From positions 1-64,000 of the forward strand of contig NZ_FUYB01000024.1 of the NCBI RefSeq assembly GCF_900167255.1: 64,000 nt of DNA. The letters are read 5' to 3'. Shown here one piece after another: positions 26,522 to 38,100 of the stretch. The position numbers and the translations under genes are program-made. How positions within the stretch are numbered: the stretch's first letter is position 1; each line of letters opens with the position of its first letter. Below the pieces are notes generated by a model. The model had not been told where the DNA came from. It ran no database searches and saw nothing but the letters and a program-made list of their open reading frames with translations. Source of the DNA: Thiothrix eikelboomii (lineage in GTDB: Bacteria; Pseudomonadota; Gammaproteobacteria; Thiotrichales; Thiotrichaceae).

Positions 26522-27151
26522 ATGAATATAGACCTCTTTCAGCAAATCCTCACTGTTATTGCGACAGTCACCCTAGCTTTCAGTGGAGTGCTGCAAGCGG
26601 CTCGCCATCAAATGGATTTTTTTGGTGCTCTAGTCTTAGCTTTTGTTGGCTCAGTCGGAGGGGGGACTTTGCGTGATCTATTGATTGGGGCTACGCCCGT
26701 ATTTTGGGCTGTTGATGCTAGCTATATCAGTATTATTATCCCCACCACTATCCTCTCGATTATTGTGCTGCGCTTTTATACACAGCCACCGAAATTCTAT
26801 CTAGTCGATATTGCCGATGCAGCGGGTTTAGCCCTGTTTACCATCCTAGGTGCACAGAAAGCGCTCGCCTACCAGTTAATTGAGCCTGTTGCTGTGATCA
26901 TGGGTGTGATCACCGGCATTGCTGGGGGGATGATTCGTGATGTCCTCACCCCGACCACACCGTTTGTAATGCGCAGTGAAATGTATGCACTCGCCGCTAT
27001 TATTGGCGTGGTTGTGTATACCGTGGTGCGCCATTATCTTCCTGAAACCGCCGCAATGCTGGTCGGGATGTCGGTGATTTTCATCCTTAGAATCGCTGCA
27101 ATCTATTGGCAGATCAAAGTACCCATTATTAAATTCAATAATCAGCTTTGA
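26522..27151 (+). CDS. TRIC/UPF0126 family membrane protein
   Basis: 209 residues with about seven membrane segments in two repeats, each with the family's glycine-rich motif: GSVGGGTLRDLLIG and TGIAGGMIRDVLT. UPF0126 proteins resemble TRIC cation channels, and the E. coli members YicG and YadS have been linked to glycine uptake. It precedes a D-2-hydroxyacid dehydrogenase gene by 34 bases and may be co-transcribed with it. Confidence 0.85.
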   Translation: MNIDLFQQILTVIATVTLAFSGVLQAARHQMDFFGALVLAFVGSVGGGTLRDLLIGATPVFWAVDASYISIIIPTTILSIIVLRFYTQPPKFYLVDIADAAGLALFTILGAQKALAYQLIEPVAVIMGVITGIAGGMIRDVLTPTTPFVMRSEMYALAAIIGVVVYTVVRHYLPETAAMLVGMSVIFILRIAAIYWQIKVPIIKFNNQL

Positions 27152-27185
27152 TTAGGGATTAAGGATTAGGAACTAAAGGCCACCG

Positions 27186-28127
27186 ATGAATCAATTACTG
27201 ATTTTAAGCCCTGATGCCCAAGAATATGCAAGGCTACTTGAACCCTATGCCTTAGAGCAACTGACGATTCATACCGCGTCGCACTACACTACACTTGACC
27301 TTGCTCAGCTTAAAGCGATCAACCTAGTCCTCGGTGATCCGCCGTGGCTAGTGAAGCTGCTAGCCCATTTACCTGAACTGCAATGGGTGCAATCGACTTT
27401 TGCGGGAGTCAATGCCTTATGTGCACCGCAGTTACCGCGTCATTATCAGCTCACTAATGTGAAAGCCGTCTTCGGTCCATCCATGAGTGAATATGTATTT
27501 GGCTATATCTTAGCTCTAGAACGCGATCTACTGCGCGCCCGTATGCAACAGCAGCAACATCAGTGGCAACCTTTTCCTTATCGCAGTTTAGTGGGTCTAA
27601 CCCTAGGCATTGCTGGTTTAGGTGATATTGGCCAGCATCTTGCTAGTACTGCTCAGCATTTTGGTATGAGGGTTAAAGGCTTAAAGCTCCAAGCGGCCGT
27701 CGTGCCGCAAGTGGATGAGGTCTATACCGTGGCGGAACTAAGCCAGTTTTTACAAGAGCTGGATTATTTAGTGATTACCCTACCTGCTACCACTCAGACC
27801 CAGCATTTATTCAATGCCACCGCCTTAGCACAATTAAAGACCGAGGCTGTATTGATTAATGTCGGACGTGGAGCTTGTGTTGATCAAGTGGCCTTAACCC
27901 AATGTTTAAAAGCCCGCCAATTACGAGCGGCAGTGTTAGATGTATTTGCAGAAGAACCCCTAGCGGCTGATGACCCACTGTGGGACTTAGAGCAAGTCTA
28001 TATCACACCCCACCAAGCAGCCGTGTCTGTTCCAGCGGATATTGTGAAAATTTTTGTGCGCAATTATCAGCGCTTTCAGCAAGGCCAACCTTTAGATTAT
28101 CTGATTGATTTTACGAGAGGCTACTAA
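27186..28127 (+). CDS. D-2-hydroxyacid dehydrogenase (GhrA-like)
   Basis: 313 residues. The NAD(P)-binding motif is GLGDIGQHLASTAQHFGMRV. The catalytic set is visible as NVGRGACVDQ (Arg), FAEEPLAADDPLW (Glu) and ITPHQAAVS (His, in the variant PHQAA rather than PHxSG). Enzymes of this group reduce glyoxylate, hydroxypyruvate or other 2-oxo acids. It ends in a strong convergent hairpin at 28165-28193. Confidence 0.85.
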   Translation: MNQLLILSPDAQEYARLLEPYALEQLTIHTASHYTTLDLAQLKAINLVLGDPPWLVKLLAHLPELQWVQSTFAGVNALCAPQLPRHYQLTNVKAVFGPSMSEYVFGYILALERDLLRARMQQQQHQWQPFPYRSLVGLTLGIAGLGDIGQHLASTAQHFGMRVKGLKLQAAVVPQVDEVYTVAELSQFLQELDYLVITLPATTQTQHLFNATALAQLKTEAVLINVGRGACVDQVALTQCLKARQLRAAVLDVFAEEPLAADDPLWDLEQVYITPHQAAVSVPADIVKIFVRNYQRFQQGQPLDYLIDFTRGY

Positions 28128-28164
28128 GCTACCACTCACAGCCAACCACGTCACCTCAAGAAAA

Positions 28165-28193
28165 CCGCTTCTTTGAACTTGCAAAAGAAGCGG
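28165..28193. terminator. strong hairpin between convergent genes
   Basis: CCGCTTCTTT pairs with AAAGAAGCGG over 10 perfect base pairs with a 9-base loop. On the minus strand it is followed by TTTTC, and it sits between convergent stop codons at 28127 and 28222. Likely a terminator at least for the SH3-domain gene. Confidence 0.7.
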
Positions 28194-28221
28194 AAATACC
28201 CAACTCGGTGTTAATTCGATT

Positions 28222-28773
28222 TTAATACTGCATGGACAGATCCATCTGCTGGAATTTAGGTGCAAACTTCGGCTTCACCCCACTGATATTTTGCCCAGGC
28301 TTGCAGGCATAATTATGCGTATGCGCTGTGCCACCATTGGGATGACTATGTGTCACTGAACGGGTGCACTCATTGGCGGGGTGGGTATGTGCCACTGCAG
28401 CGGGGCTAACCCTTTCCGTGGTCGGGCGAGCAGGACGGGTCGGACGTTGTTGCCGAGTCTCGCGGGTCGGGCGATTATTAGCATTCTGCACAACCTGTAC
28501 AAAGCGCTCATTCACCCAACCGGTCTGCCCTGCCCAGTTCACTTCAACCCAACTACCTTGCTTATTCCCAGTCGATACCACTGTTTGGCCGTTATAGGGA
28601 ATACTACCGATCACATCACTACTAGTCGTCGGGGCAGCGCGCATATTCAAAGCATCATTACTACTGACATTCACCACTTGCAGGAACTCAGAATCTGCTT
28701 GAACTGGTAGCATACCCGCTAAAGCAATGACTGAGGCCAAAGCGGTAGTTCGTAAGGTTTGACGTAATTTCAT
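28222..28773 (-). CDS. secreted SH3-domain protein with His-rich tail
   Basis: 183 residues. A signal peptide (residues 1-26, cleavage after VQA) precedes a bacterial SH3 domain (ALNMRAAPTTSSDVIGSIPYN, then GSWVEVNWAGQTGWVNERFV), then a Thr/Arg/Pro-rich linker. The C-terminal segment has repeated HTHP/HSHPNGG/HTHNYAC units with two cysteines. The SH3 part probably binds cell wall, and the tail looks able to bind metal ions. I do not recognise a named family for the tail. Confidence 0.75.
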   Translation of the reverse strand: MKLRQTLRTTALASVIALAGMLPVQADSEFLQVVNVSSNDALNMRAAPTTSSDVIGSIPYNGQTVVSTGNKQGSWVEVNWAGQTGWVNERFVQVVQNANNRPTRETRQQRPTRPARPTTERVSPAAVAHTHPANECTRSVTHSHPNGGTAHTHNYACKPGQNISGVKPKFAPKFQQMDLSMQY

Positions 28774-28864
28774 TAAGAATCCTTCCTTATATCGTTAGAT
28801 TAGACACTCAGCGGCGATGCCGCATCTTCATCAAGTTTAGCACTCAAATCCAAATTCGTGGTTT

Positions 28865-30250
28865 TCAATACTTCACCGTCACTACACCTCGATCAGGAAT
28901 CACCTCAAATAAGGCATACACACCGCCTTGATAAGCAAGCGTGCGTACTTGACGATTGACCGCCTGCTGCTCAACCGTTAACACACCTGACCAGCCATCA
29001 GGCAAGCGTAACTTCAAGGTAAGTGGTTGATTAAACCATAGATCATTCATTTGGTCTTTAAGCTCGAAACTGACACTATTAGCGGTTTTCTGGAGATTGA
29101 CCAGTTTAGCACTCGCATATTCTTGCCCATATTTTGCCACTTGGGTGAACGGTGCAATCCAAACCTTATCTTCAACAGTTTGCAAATATGCGAGTACTTG
29201 GCGCACCTCGTTTTTTGCAGTGTCATTCGGTAGATTATGATAATGCACCACATACCAAGTCCGATAGTTTGCACTCGCCGGATTAAACACTGAATCGAAA
29301 TACGCCCAAGCGGCTTGCGGATTAAAGAAGTTCCGTGCAGAACTCACCGAGGGTACTTTCATATAATCTAATTTGGCCGGGTGACTTAAAGCACCGTAGA
29401 CATCCCGCCCTGCTAAAAAGTATTTAGCGGCTTCAGCACGACTATTTTTAGTGCGCTCACTCGTCAGTGGCTCACAGGGCGAACCTCTTTTATCAGTATG
29501 CATTCCAAATGGATAAGCCAAGGTTCTAACTTGTGCATTCGCTAACTGACGTTCAATTTCGACTTGTGACTGGCGATATTCACGAAACGTATAGAACAAG
29601 GCATCGCATAAATGAGTCTGTCCATGTGATTGTAGCTCATGACCTTGATCTAAGGCTCGTTGCCAATGCCCCCAGTGATCGGCTGAACTCCACCCAATTT
29701 GATTGGCAATTAAAAACCAAGTCCACTTCCAACCGTATTGCTCAGCCATTTCATACCAAAAAGCATGATCTTGCACATGGTTATCATCAATCGTCAGACT
29801 AAAAGCGGCGAGTTTATCTTGCGCCCACATCGAAATACTCAGATCGCCAACCTGCGCAGGCCATTGCAAACCTGTCACAGTAAAGCGTGGTACAGAACCG
29901 GGGTCAGGTAAATTCAATAATTGCCCTGCCCGACTAACCGGTGGTGTGGGGGGCGACGTGAAACTATAATCCCCCGGCTCGCGCTTAGTTTGCAGAGTTG
30001 GCAGTGGCGTGGTTTGCATCAAACTCGTAGGTGACTCTCCGTCCGCTAAACGCTTAGCTCGCTCATTCTCTAAATACCACAGGCTATCGGCTTGATCGTA
30101 TAAAGCAGCTTGCTGATCCTCGGCCTCAAGGGTAGAGGCCATTGTTGGCGTCTGGTTGAGCGGTTGGGTGGTTTGCTCATTACAGGCAGCCAAACTCAGG
30201 GTTAAGGCTAATAAGGTGAGAGATAAGCGGATGGGGGTTAGCGTGAACAT
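28865..30250 (-). CDS. polysaccharide deacetylase family lipoprotein
   Basis: 461 residues from the ATG at 30250; an upstream in-frame start at 30304 would spoil the signal peptide. The leader MFTLTPIRLSLTLLALTLSL ends in the lipobox LAAC, so it is membrane-anchored. The catalytic NodB-like domain has FSLTIDDNHVQDHAFW (metal/base Asp-Asp), ELQSHGQTHLCDAL (His ligands) and TLAYPFGMHTD. A C-terminal beta domain follows. It probably deacetylates a cell-surface or imported polysaccharide. Confidence 0.8.
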   Translation of the reverse strand: MFTLTPIRLSLTLLALTLSLAACNEQTTQPLNQTPTMASTLEAEDQQAALYDQADSLWYLENERAKRLADGESPTSLMQTTPLPTLQTKREPGDYSFTSPPTPPVSRAGQLLNLPDPGSVPRFTVTGLQWPAQVGDLSISMWAQDKLAAFSLTIDDNHVQDHAFWYEMAEQYGWKWTWFLIANQIGWSSADHWGHWQRALDQGHELQSHGQTHLCDALFYTFREYRQSQVEIERQLANAQVRTLAYPFGMHTDKRGSPCEPLTSERTKNSRAEAAKYFLAGRDVYGALSHPAKLDYMKVPSVSSARNFFNPQAAWAYFDSVFNPASANYRTWYVVHYHNLPNDTAKNEVRQVLAYLQTVEDKVWIAPFTQVAKYGQEYASAKLVNLQKTANSVSFELKDQMNDLWFNQPLTLKLRLPDGWSGVLTVEQQAVNRQVRTLAYQGGVYALFEVIPDRGVVTVKY

Positions 30251-30365
30251 AAAACAAACTCCTTTTTTATCATGACCCCACCCACGGTAAGTGAGTTCCT
30301 TCAAACGGTTGACTTAGGCGTAAACTCGCTATCATCGAGGATGATTTCCACTAGGGACGCTGGCC

Positions 30366-31019
30366 ATGTCAAATCGTGCACGGGTTTTTATCAGTTATAG
30401 CCATGATTCTGAACAGCATCTGCAATTTGTACTGGAGCTAGCAGAGCGCTTGCTGGAAGATGGTTTCAATTGCGTATTGGATTTTTACCTAGAAGAAACC
30501 CCAGTCGAGGGCTGGCAAACTTGGCTAGCCACTGAGCTAGCAGCAGCTGACTTTTGCTTAGTAGTTTGCACCCCTCACTATTTACAGCATTATCAGCAAG
30601 ATGAAAGCCTAACCACTGATCCTGAAGCATTTAATGGCCTCATCCTTACCCAAGCGAGCTATCCGAATTTTGCTACAGAAACTCAATTCGTACCGATACT
30701 ACCCATAGGCGGCAAGCTGCAGGATATTATTCCCCCCTTACAAGGGAAAAATACCTTTGAGTTAATGACCGATTATTTAGGTCTGCATCAACTATTGAAG
30801 AATCGACCAATTAAAACACCTAAAACCACACAAAGTCCCTCAAATCAATGGATTGATAGCACTGAAATACCCACTGCTCACGCCATAACTATCCATAATT
30901 CTCTGGCTCAGGGCAATAAAGAATCCCTCACTTCTTTTATTAAAAGCCCTTTATTCTTATACTTAATTTTGATTATCGCAGTGCTAATGCTGCTATTTTT
31001 CTTCATACTAAAAAATTGA
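30366..31019 (+). CDS. membrane-anchored SEFIR/TIR-like domain protein
   Basis: 217 residues. The first 150 residues match the SEFIR form of the TIR fold: RVFISYSHDSEQHLQFVLELAERLLEDGF, then VEGWQTWLATELAAADFCLVVCTPHY. A linker leads to a C-terminal hydrophobic helix (LFLYLILIIAVLMLLFFFIL) that should anchor it in the inner membrane. SEFIR proteins in bacteria act in signalling or anti-phage immunity. No effector partner is seen next to it, only the RHS locus on the opposite strand. Confidence 0.75.
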   Translation: MSNRARVFISYSHDSEQHLQFVLELAERLLEDGFNCVLDFYLEETPVEGWQTWLATELAAADFCLVVCTPHYLQHYQQDESLTTDPEAFNGLILTQASYPNFATETQFVPILPIGGKLQDIIPPLQGKNTFELMTDYLGLHQLLKNRPIKTPKTTQSPSNQWIDSTEIPTAHAITIHNSLAQGNKESLTSFIKSPLFLYLILIIAVLMLLFFFILKN

Positions 31020-31135
31020 TCTAGATTATCGCAAAATTTTCTATGGCTTATTAATAATAATACTACTTTAAGCAGACTCTAGAGGAGCAACTAGATAATA
31101 ATCCCCCGCTTTCATTCTATGTAATGACGATAGTA

Positions 31136-31490
31136 TTCAGCGAGAACTTGTGCATAGTCACGGTTCTGGTCTATCAGATACGCCGTGCTTTGAACGGCGT
31201 TCCGCCAACACAGCGAAGGTAGTATTGATCCAAGCCCGCATCATACCACTCCCCTGTAAACCGATAGGCATTCTCCGTCGTTCCGGTTTGCTGGAGTAGG
31301 TCATCAAAGGCGGTGTAGATCACACCACCCCACCCGCACTGAGTAAGCGATCATTGGTATCATAGGTCGAGGTCGTCGTGTGATCGCACCCGATGGCAAG
31401 ACGGTGATCAGGTGAGTTTATTCCCCGCAAGGTCATAGCGATAACTTAAGCGACTCCCATCTGGTTGCATCTCTTGCGTTAAGCGACTCA
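31136..31490 (-). pseudogene. mosaic of dead RHS core fragments
   Basis: This gene-free stretch consists of near-identical pieces of the adjacent RHS gene. 31136-31193 matches about 33157-33212; 31215-31314 matches about 32895-33000; 31318-31366 matches about 33382-33428; 31367-31490 matches about 33828-33957. The order is rearranged and frames are broken. Such remnants downstream of an immunity gene are typical of older RHS tips displaced by recombination. 31020-31135, between this and the SEFIR gene, holds nothing I can recognise. Confidence 0.8.
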
Positions 31491-31495
31491 CTACT

Positions 31496-32100
31496 TTATT
31501 CAAACCACTCCTTAGGCAAAGACTGTCTATCATCAATCCGATAAATATTTCTGACCCCGTTCTTACTGTATACGCCTTGTTGCTCAATATTATTTAGATA
31601 TGCATCAGGGGTATACTTACGATAAAGTTCATCAATAGAACAGTCGTTATCATTTTCGAGAAGTGCAATCCTCAACCTGATTAGTTCATTTAGACTGTTG
31701 GCTATCAGTTCAAGCTCGCCATCACCTTCTCCTATACAGTAGACAGGACATATCCACTGAGGCTTCTTAGATAAAATGGTAAAAACAGATGTATTATCTG
31801 TTGAGCCTATTGGCAATAATGCGGGTATCCAGTCCCCACCAAGGACTCCCTCAAAAAAGGTTCGAAATTGCAATGACTCTATAGTGTTGCTAAGACTAAA
31901 TCCGATAATATAATTATCCCCGTCTATCATATTACCATCCATATATTGATATAATATTATTAACTCACTAGGCACTAAATAAGGGTAAAGTATTCTTTTA
32001 TATTCACTTAAATCATTTTCCTCTGTAGGGTAGATCTTTATCTCTTGAATACTCAGAATTTTTTTAATTTTTCTAGATTTGATCTATACTCTTGTTTCAT
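31496..32100 (-). CDS. SUKH/SMI1-like immunity protein of the RHS toxin, with apparent frameshift
   Basis: The frame is open from 31975 (GTG) to 31496, 159 residues including YLVPSELIILYQYMDGN and IGEGDGELELIANSLNELI, both in the manner of SMI1/KNR4 (SUKH) proteins. The natural start is an ATG at 32098-32100, preceded by AAAGG and only 16 bases from the RHS stop. From there MKQEYRSNLEKLKK runs into a stop because a run of seven A residues on the minus strand lacks one base. With eight, the frame joins IQEIKIYPTEENDLSEYKRI and then the rest. SUKH proteins commonly neutralise nuclease toxins. A sequencing error, phase variation or real mutation are all possible. Confidence 0.65.
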
Positions 32101-32116
32101 AATTAATTTACCTTTA

Positions 32117-35100
32117 TTATGGATTATTTATAACAATACTTTTCCATACCATGTCTAAGGGCATAACAATGAAGTAATCACCTTGATGCATCTTGTTTAA
32201 TAAACCTATCATACCTCCAAATTTGCTATTTTCAATTTGAGGTATGTAACGTGTTGCTACGTTGCCTTGTAAGAAGTTACTATATCCATCTTCTATACTA
32301 GTATTAAAAGGATATTCATCACATTGCACCTTTGATCTGAATACTAGTTCACTATTCACACGATCTTGAGTTGTGCATCCTTCCAAACCTCTAGGTGAGA
32401 ATCGGCTTTTAGGCCAGCTTTTACGATTAATACCTCCTGATTGATACCTCAATACTGCAGGTAATGGTGTATTGCTAATATTACTCCCCAATCCTTCTTG
32501 AGCATCCTGAATATGTTGCCTTTGGTTAGGGTAATCATTCGCTGCAATCACAATCGGGACATCTATTTTGCATCGACGACCTCTATCCAACAGTACCTCC
32601 CTCAAACATATTTTGACCTCTTTTTGAATGGCTTGTAGTCCATACTTCAACGCAGCTCCAACAAAAGTTCGAGAAATCATTCTTCGAGCAACCATCGTTG
32701 TAGTCATACTTAAAGATAATTGCAGATTCATCCCCGTCATCATGCTACCTAAGGACATCTGCCCACTCGGATCTGTCTGATTCACCCCATCCCCATTCGC
32801 ATACAGATACTTATGCAAGGTGATCGGATCTGAATCCCGCCCCATCCATGTGTCTTGTTGGGTAAACCGTCCCACCCCTTGATCATAATACCGTGCACGG
32901 AGGTAGTATTGATCCAAGCCCGCATCATACCACTCCCCCGTAAACCGATAGGCATTCTCCGTCGTTCCGGTTTGCTGGAGTAGGTCACCAAAGGCGGTGT
33001 AGGCATAGGTGTCGGTGAGGGTGCCCGCGTGATCGCTCAAAGCCCGTGTCGAGCCTAAGCCGTCATAGTGGTAGTAATGAGTCACTGAACCTTGGGTCTG
33101 ACTGATCAAGTCATCGCCATAACGATAGCTCGTTTTAAGACCCGTGCTATCGTATTCGGCGAGAACTTGTGCATAGTCACGGTTCTGGTCTATCAGATAC
33201 GCCGTGCTTTGGCTCGGGGTAGTCTGTTGAGTTCGGAGGCCTTCCGGGTTGTAGGCATAGGTCGTGGTATGCCCATTGACGGTATGGCTCGTCAGTTGGT
33301 GGCGGCTGTTGTAGGTGTAGGTCTCCAGCTGACCGTGTTCATCCGTTTGGCTTAAGGGGTTACCTTGGGCATCATAGGTATACACCACCCCACCCGCACT
33401 GAGTAAGCGATCATTGGCATCATAGGTATAAGCCGTGGGTACACCCTTCACGGTTTGATATACTCGATTCCCCACCGGATCGTATTGATAGCCGCTGCTG
33501 TGGTCACCTGCACTGGCATCGCTGAGGGTTTCAGAGGTCACACGATATAAGGTGTCATACGTATAGGTACTCACCCGACCTGTAGCTTCCGTGATTTGAG
33601 TCCGTCGACCGGTCGCCTCTAAGGTGTAGTGATACGATTGGATCACTTGTCCCAAGGCATTCAGGGTCTGTAATTGCGTTAGTCGATTTAAGGCATCATA
33701 ACGGTAACGTTGACGGGTTTGGTTCGGATAGAGTACTTCACTGCGATTCCCGACCTCATCATAGCGATAGCTTGTCGTGCCTGTCGCATCGGTCACTGTC
33801 TTTAAGCGGTTCAGGTCATCATAAGTCGAGATTGTCGTCGTGGTCGCACCCGATGGCAAGACGGTGGTTAAGTGGGTTTTATTACCCGCAAGGTCATAGC
33901 GGTAACTTAAGCGACTCCCATCAGGTTGCGTCTCTTGCGTTAAGCGACTCGCTTCATCATAGCTGTAACGCCAGATGCGGGTCAGGCTAACGTCGGTGAG
34001 GGTGACTTCGATTCGATTCCCCACTGCGTCATAACGGGTCGTTTCTCGACTTCCATCGGCAGACTGCATCTCTGTGATCCGATTCAATGCATCATAAGTA
34101 TACACATGGGTTTGCCCATTAAAGTCGATGTGGCTTGTGCGATTCCCCACTGCATCATAACTAAAGCGTTCCATTTGCCCCAAAGGCAGGGTTCGGGTTA
34201 ATACTCGACCTAAGGCATCGTAACTCCAGCGAGTGATTCGACCTAAGGCATCGGTTTGGGTGAGTTTATTCCCCGCCTCATCATAGCTATAAGTAGTAGC
34301 ATTCCCTGACGCATCAGTGACTTTGACTAAACGTCCTAAGGCATCATAGGCATAGTGAGTGGTGACGCCCGCTTGATCAGTGGCACCCACTTTATGTGCC
34401 AGCGCATCTAAACGTGTCGAGACTGTAGTTAGATCAGCATAAGTTGTACTCATGCGTTGACCCGTTGCATTGTAGGCATGCGTTTGGGTATGACCTAATG
34501 CATCCGTTTCCTGAACAATACGACCAGCAGCATCATACTCCGTGGTGCTACGCTGACCTAAGGCATTGATCACTGCAGTACGTCGGCCAGCAGCGTCATA
34601 TTCATAAGTCGAGCGATGACCTAAAGCATCAGCATTGGCTACCACCCGCCCGTTCGCATCATACTCCGTCGTGCTCACAGCACCCGTAGGAGACGTCGTT
34701 TTGACTAAGCGATTGAGCGCATCATATTCAAAGTGGGTAATCCGCCCTAATGCATCAGTTTCAGTGAGCTTATTGCCTTCTAAGTCATAAGTGGTCATCT
34801 GCTCAGAACCATCTGATGCCCGAACTAAGATTTCTCTGCCATAAGCATCATATTCTGTTTCAGTGCGACGACCTAGCGCATCAATCGTAGCTATTGCTTT
34901 GCCTAACTCATTGTATTCTGTTTGAGTACTGTGGCCTAAAGCATCCGTCGTTTTGATCACACGATCCATTGCATCATACTCATAATGAGTAATTTCTTCT
35001 TGAGCGATACCTTCGATTAGGCGGGTGCGGGTTTCTGTCAGTTTATTGCCATTCGCATCATAGGTGAACTGCTTAGTCACACCTAAAGCATCGGTTTCAG

Positions 35101-38100
35101 TCAGTTTATTGCCCTTGCTATCATAGGTATAGCTCGTTTTATAACCTAAAGCATCGACTAACTCGATCACTTCCCCACGGCTATTAAGCGTATTACGAGT
35201 CACATGCCCCAAAGGATCTGTAATTTGTAACAGGCTACCTTCCGCATCATAGCTATTTTGGGTGAGATGCCCTAAAGCATCTTTAATCTCGGTTTCATCG
35301 CCTTGGGTGTTATAGGTATAACTGGTTGTTTGATTTAAAGGATTTGTTTCCGTGAGCTGGTCACTTTGATCATTAAACGTTGAACTCCAAATATAACCCA
35401 AGGGGTCTTGGCGAGTGAGTTGATTGTCATTGGCATCATAAGTAAAGAGCGTTTGATGACTCAAAGCGTCCACTTGAGTGATAACATTGCCACGATCATC
35501 ATAGTAATAGGTGTTCACATTACCATTTCGATCCGTTACCACCGATTGGCGACCCGCAATATTATAAGTAAAGAGTACTTGATTCCCCGCACTATCCTCT
35601 TGCGATACTAAACGCCCCTCTTCATTGTAAATATTTTTAACCTGCTTACGACCTAACGGATCAATTATTTCCGTTAAATAATGTTGGGTATCATAATTGA
35701 ACTTCGTCTCAACTCCTATGCGCTCTTTAAAGGAAGTCAGATCACCTGAAGCATTGTAGGAATAGTTAAGCTTGTTTCCTTTCGGATCAACAATCGCCGT
35801 AATCCGGCTTAAAGCATCCCGTTCAAATTGAATCCCCACACCACTAGAATGCATAATCCCTGCGTCGGAGTAAGTTAAGGTATTACCCTTTGGATCAATA
35901 ATACGCTGTAAACCAAATGCCTGATCTAGGATATAGATATAACCCGAACGAGTAGTGAGCTGATATTGCTGCGGATCAACAGGTACACCTGGATCACCAA
36001 TATCCTCTAAATTGCCATTCACTACGCGCAATAGACCATAGGAAGACTGCGATAAAGTTGAACTCGTCCCAGCGATAGCTCTAAATCCAAGGGTAACATC
36101 TAAGGTCGGGACTAAACTCGTACAGTGAGGTGTGGCCTCAGCAACGAACTGCTCAACTTCACCAGTAGGTAGGGTAACTGTGACATGTCGCTCTCTAATA
36201 GGTTCTGTACAATAAGTTTTGCTTAAACCTGATCCTTTAGTAATAGATTGCCAGCCAAGTCCGGGCTTTTTATCTTCCTCTACTTTGATAGCTCGATAGT
36301 CAACACTCCATCCATACCCAAAGTCTAAGTTTTTTTGTCTCTGGCGACTATCATAAGTACGGGTGATTGTAATAGGAATACCGACCACTGGAATCTCTAG
36401 ATCCTTAAAGCTGATCGAGAAATTACCCACCTTCATGTCCCCATCAACAGTCACCACAGCATTGGCTATTGTTTGTAAACCATTCAGATCACTCGCTTCA
36501 AGCCGTAGTTCATATTGACCATTGATAAGTAAAGTTGGGTCAAAGGTAGCCAACTCTTGCACATCAACCGTCGCTGTACCTCTAGCTAACTCTATCCATG
36601 AGTCACTCATATCCATCGGTTTATAGCTTAAACGCCATGAATCTAAATGCTCATCCTCGATAGAACCCTTAATAACAGTTGGCATGGTAACAATGCTGCC
36701 ATCAGTAAGATCTGTTAAATTCACAACAGGTGCTGTCGTATCACTGGGAATCTTTACATTAAACTCAGCCATTTTAGTGATGGTTGCATTAGCATCAGTG
36801 ACTTTCAATTGCACGCTATGCTTACCTACCCCCGTTGCCGTAAGCTCAAGCTGATAACTACTTGTAAAAGCAACTGCTTGCCCATCCACTAATAATTCAA
36901 CTTTAACGGGTTCAACTGCATTTTGAATACTAGCCGCCAGCGTGATCTTTTCACCCTCATTAACACTGGTTGGGCTGACAGTTAAATCAGCAGTCAACGG
37001 TAGAGCTTGATCTGTGACCGTCAAGCTCCAAGTTTGAATCACAGTCTGATGACCATCAGAAACGCTCACTTTCACCGCAACTGATTGTACACTGCTAGGT
37101 TGCCACTGCACCAAGCCTTCAGCAGAAATCGTCATGCCTTCAGGAGTTTCAACCAATTGATAATTTAAAACCTGGCCTTCAGGATCTTCCGCAAGTATTT
37201 GATAACGATAAACACTGCCTACTTGAGTTATACCCACTGGTGTACTAGTAATATGAGGTGCTTGATTAGCCAAAGCAGACTTTACAATCAGTGTATAGGT
37301 TTGAGTAAGCTCCCCTCCCTTACCATCACTGACCTTCAGTACGATCATATGTTCGCCCAACTGTACTAGACTCGGTGTCCAAGTAATCAAACCTGACTCG
37401 GCATCCATACTCATACCAGTCGGTGCACTAGTCAGTGCAAAGGCTAAGGCATCCCCTTCATCAGGATCAGTTGCCTCTACCTCATAACGATAAACTTGTT
37501 CAACAAAAGCGATAGTCGCTGGCGTTGAGTGAATCAAGGGGAGTTGATTAACAGAGGCGGCTTTTACACTTAAGGTAAAACTTTGCTCTACATGGCCTTG
37601 TTGGTTATCCGTAACACGAATAGTCACTGGATACTCGCCTATTTGCTCTGTACTCGGTATCCAACTGACCTGCCCCGTTGTAGCATCTACTTGCATGCCT
37701 TGAGGGGCCGTCGTTAAACTAAAACTGAGTGTTCCCCCTTCAGGATCGTTCGCCTCGATTTGATAATTAAATGGCACACCTGTCTTAATATTAAGATTAT
37801 TTGGAGGAGTCGAAGTAATAGTGGGTGTGGCATTCAGCGTGCTAACACCTAAAATGAAGGATTGTTCAGCTTCTCCACCGCGCCCATCACTCACCTTAAC
37901 TATGACAGTGTGATTGCCAACATAGACCGGCTGAACAATCCAACTGATTACTCCCTTTTTAGAGTCAATAGTCATAGTCAGTGGCGCCGCTGTGAGGCTA
38001 TAAGTCAACGTATCAGCATCCGTATCCTCAGCTGTCACTGTATAACGATAGGTTTGATCAACCAAACCTTCAGTAATAGGGCTGGAGGTAATAATGGGTA

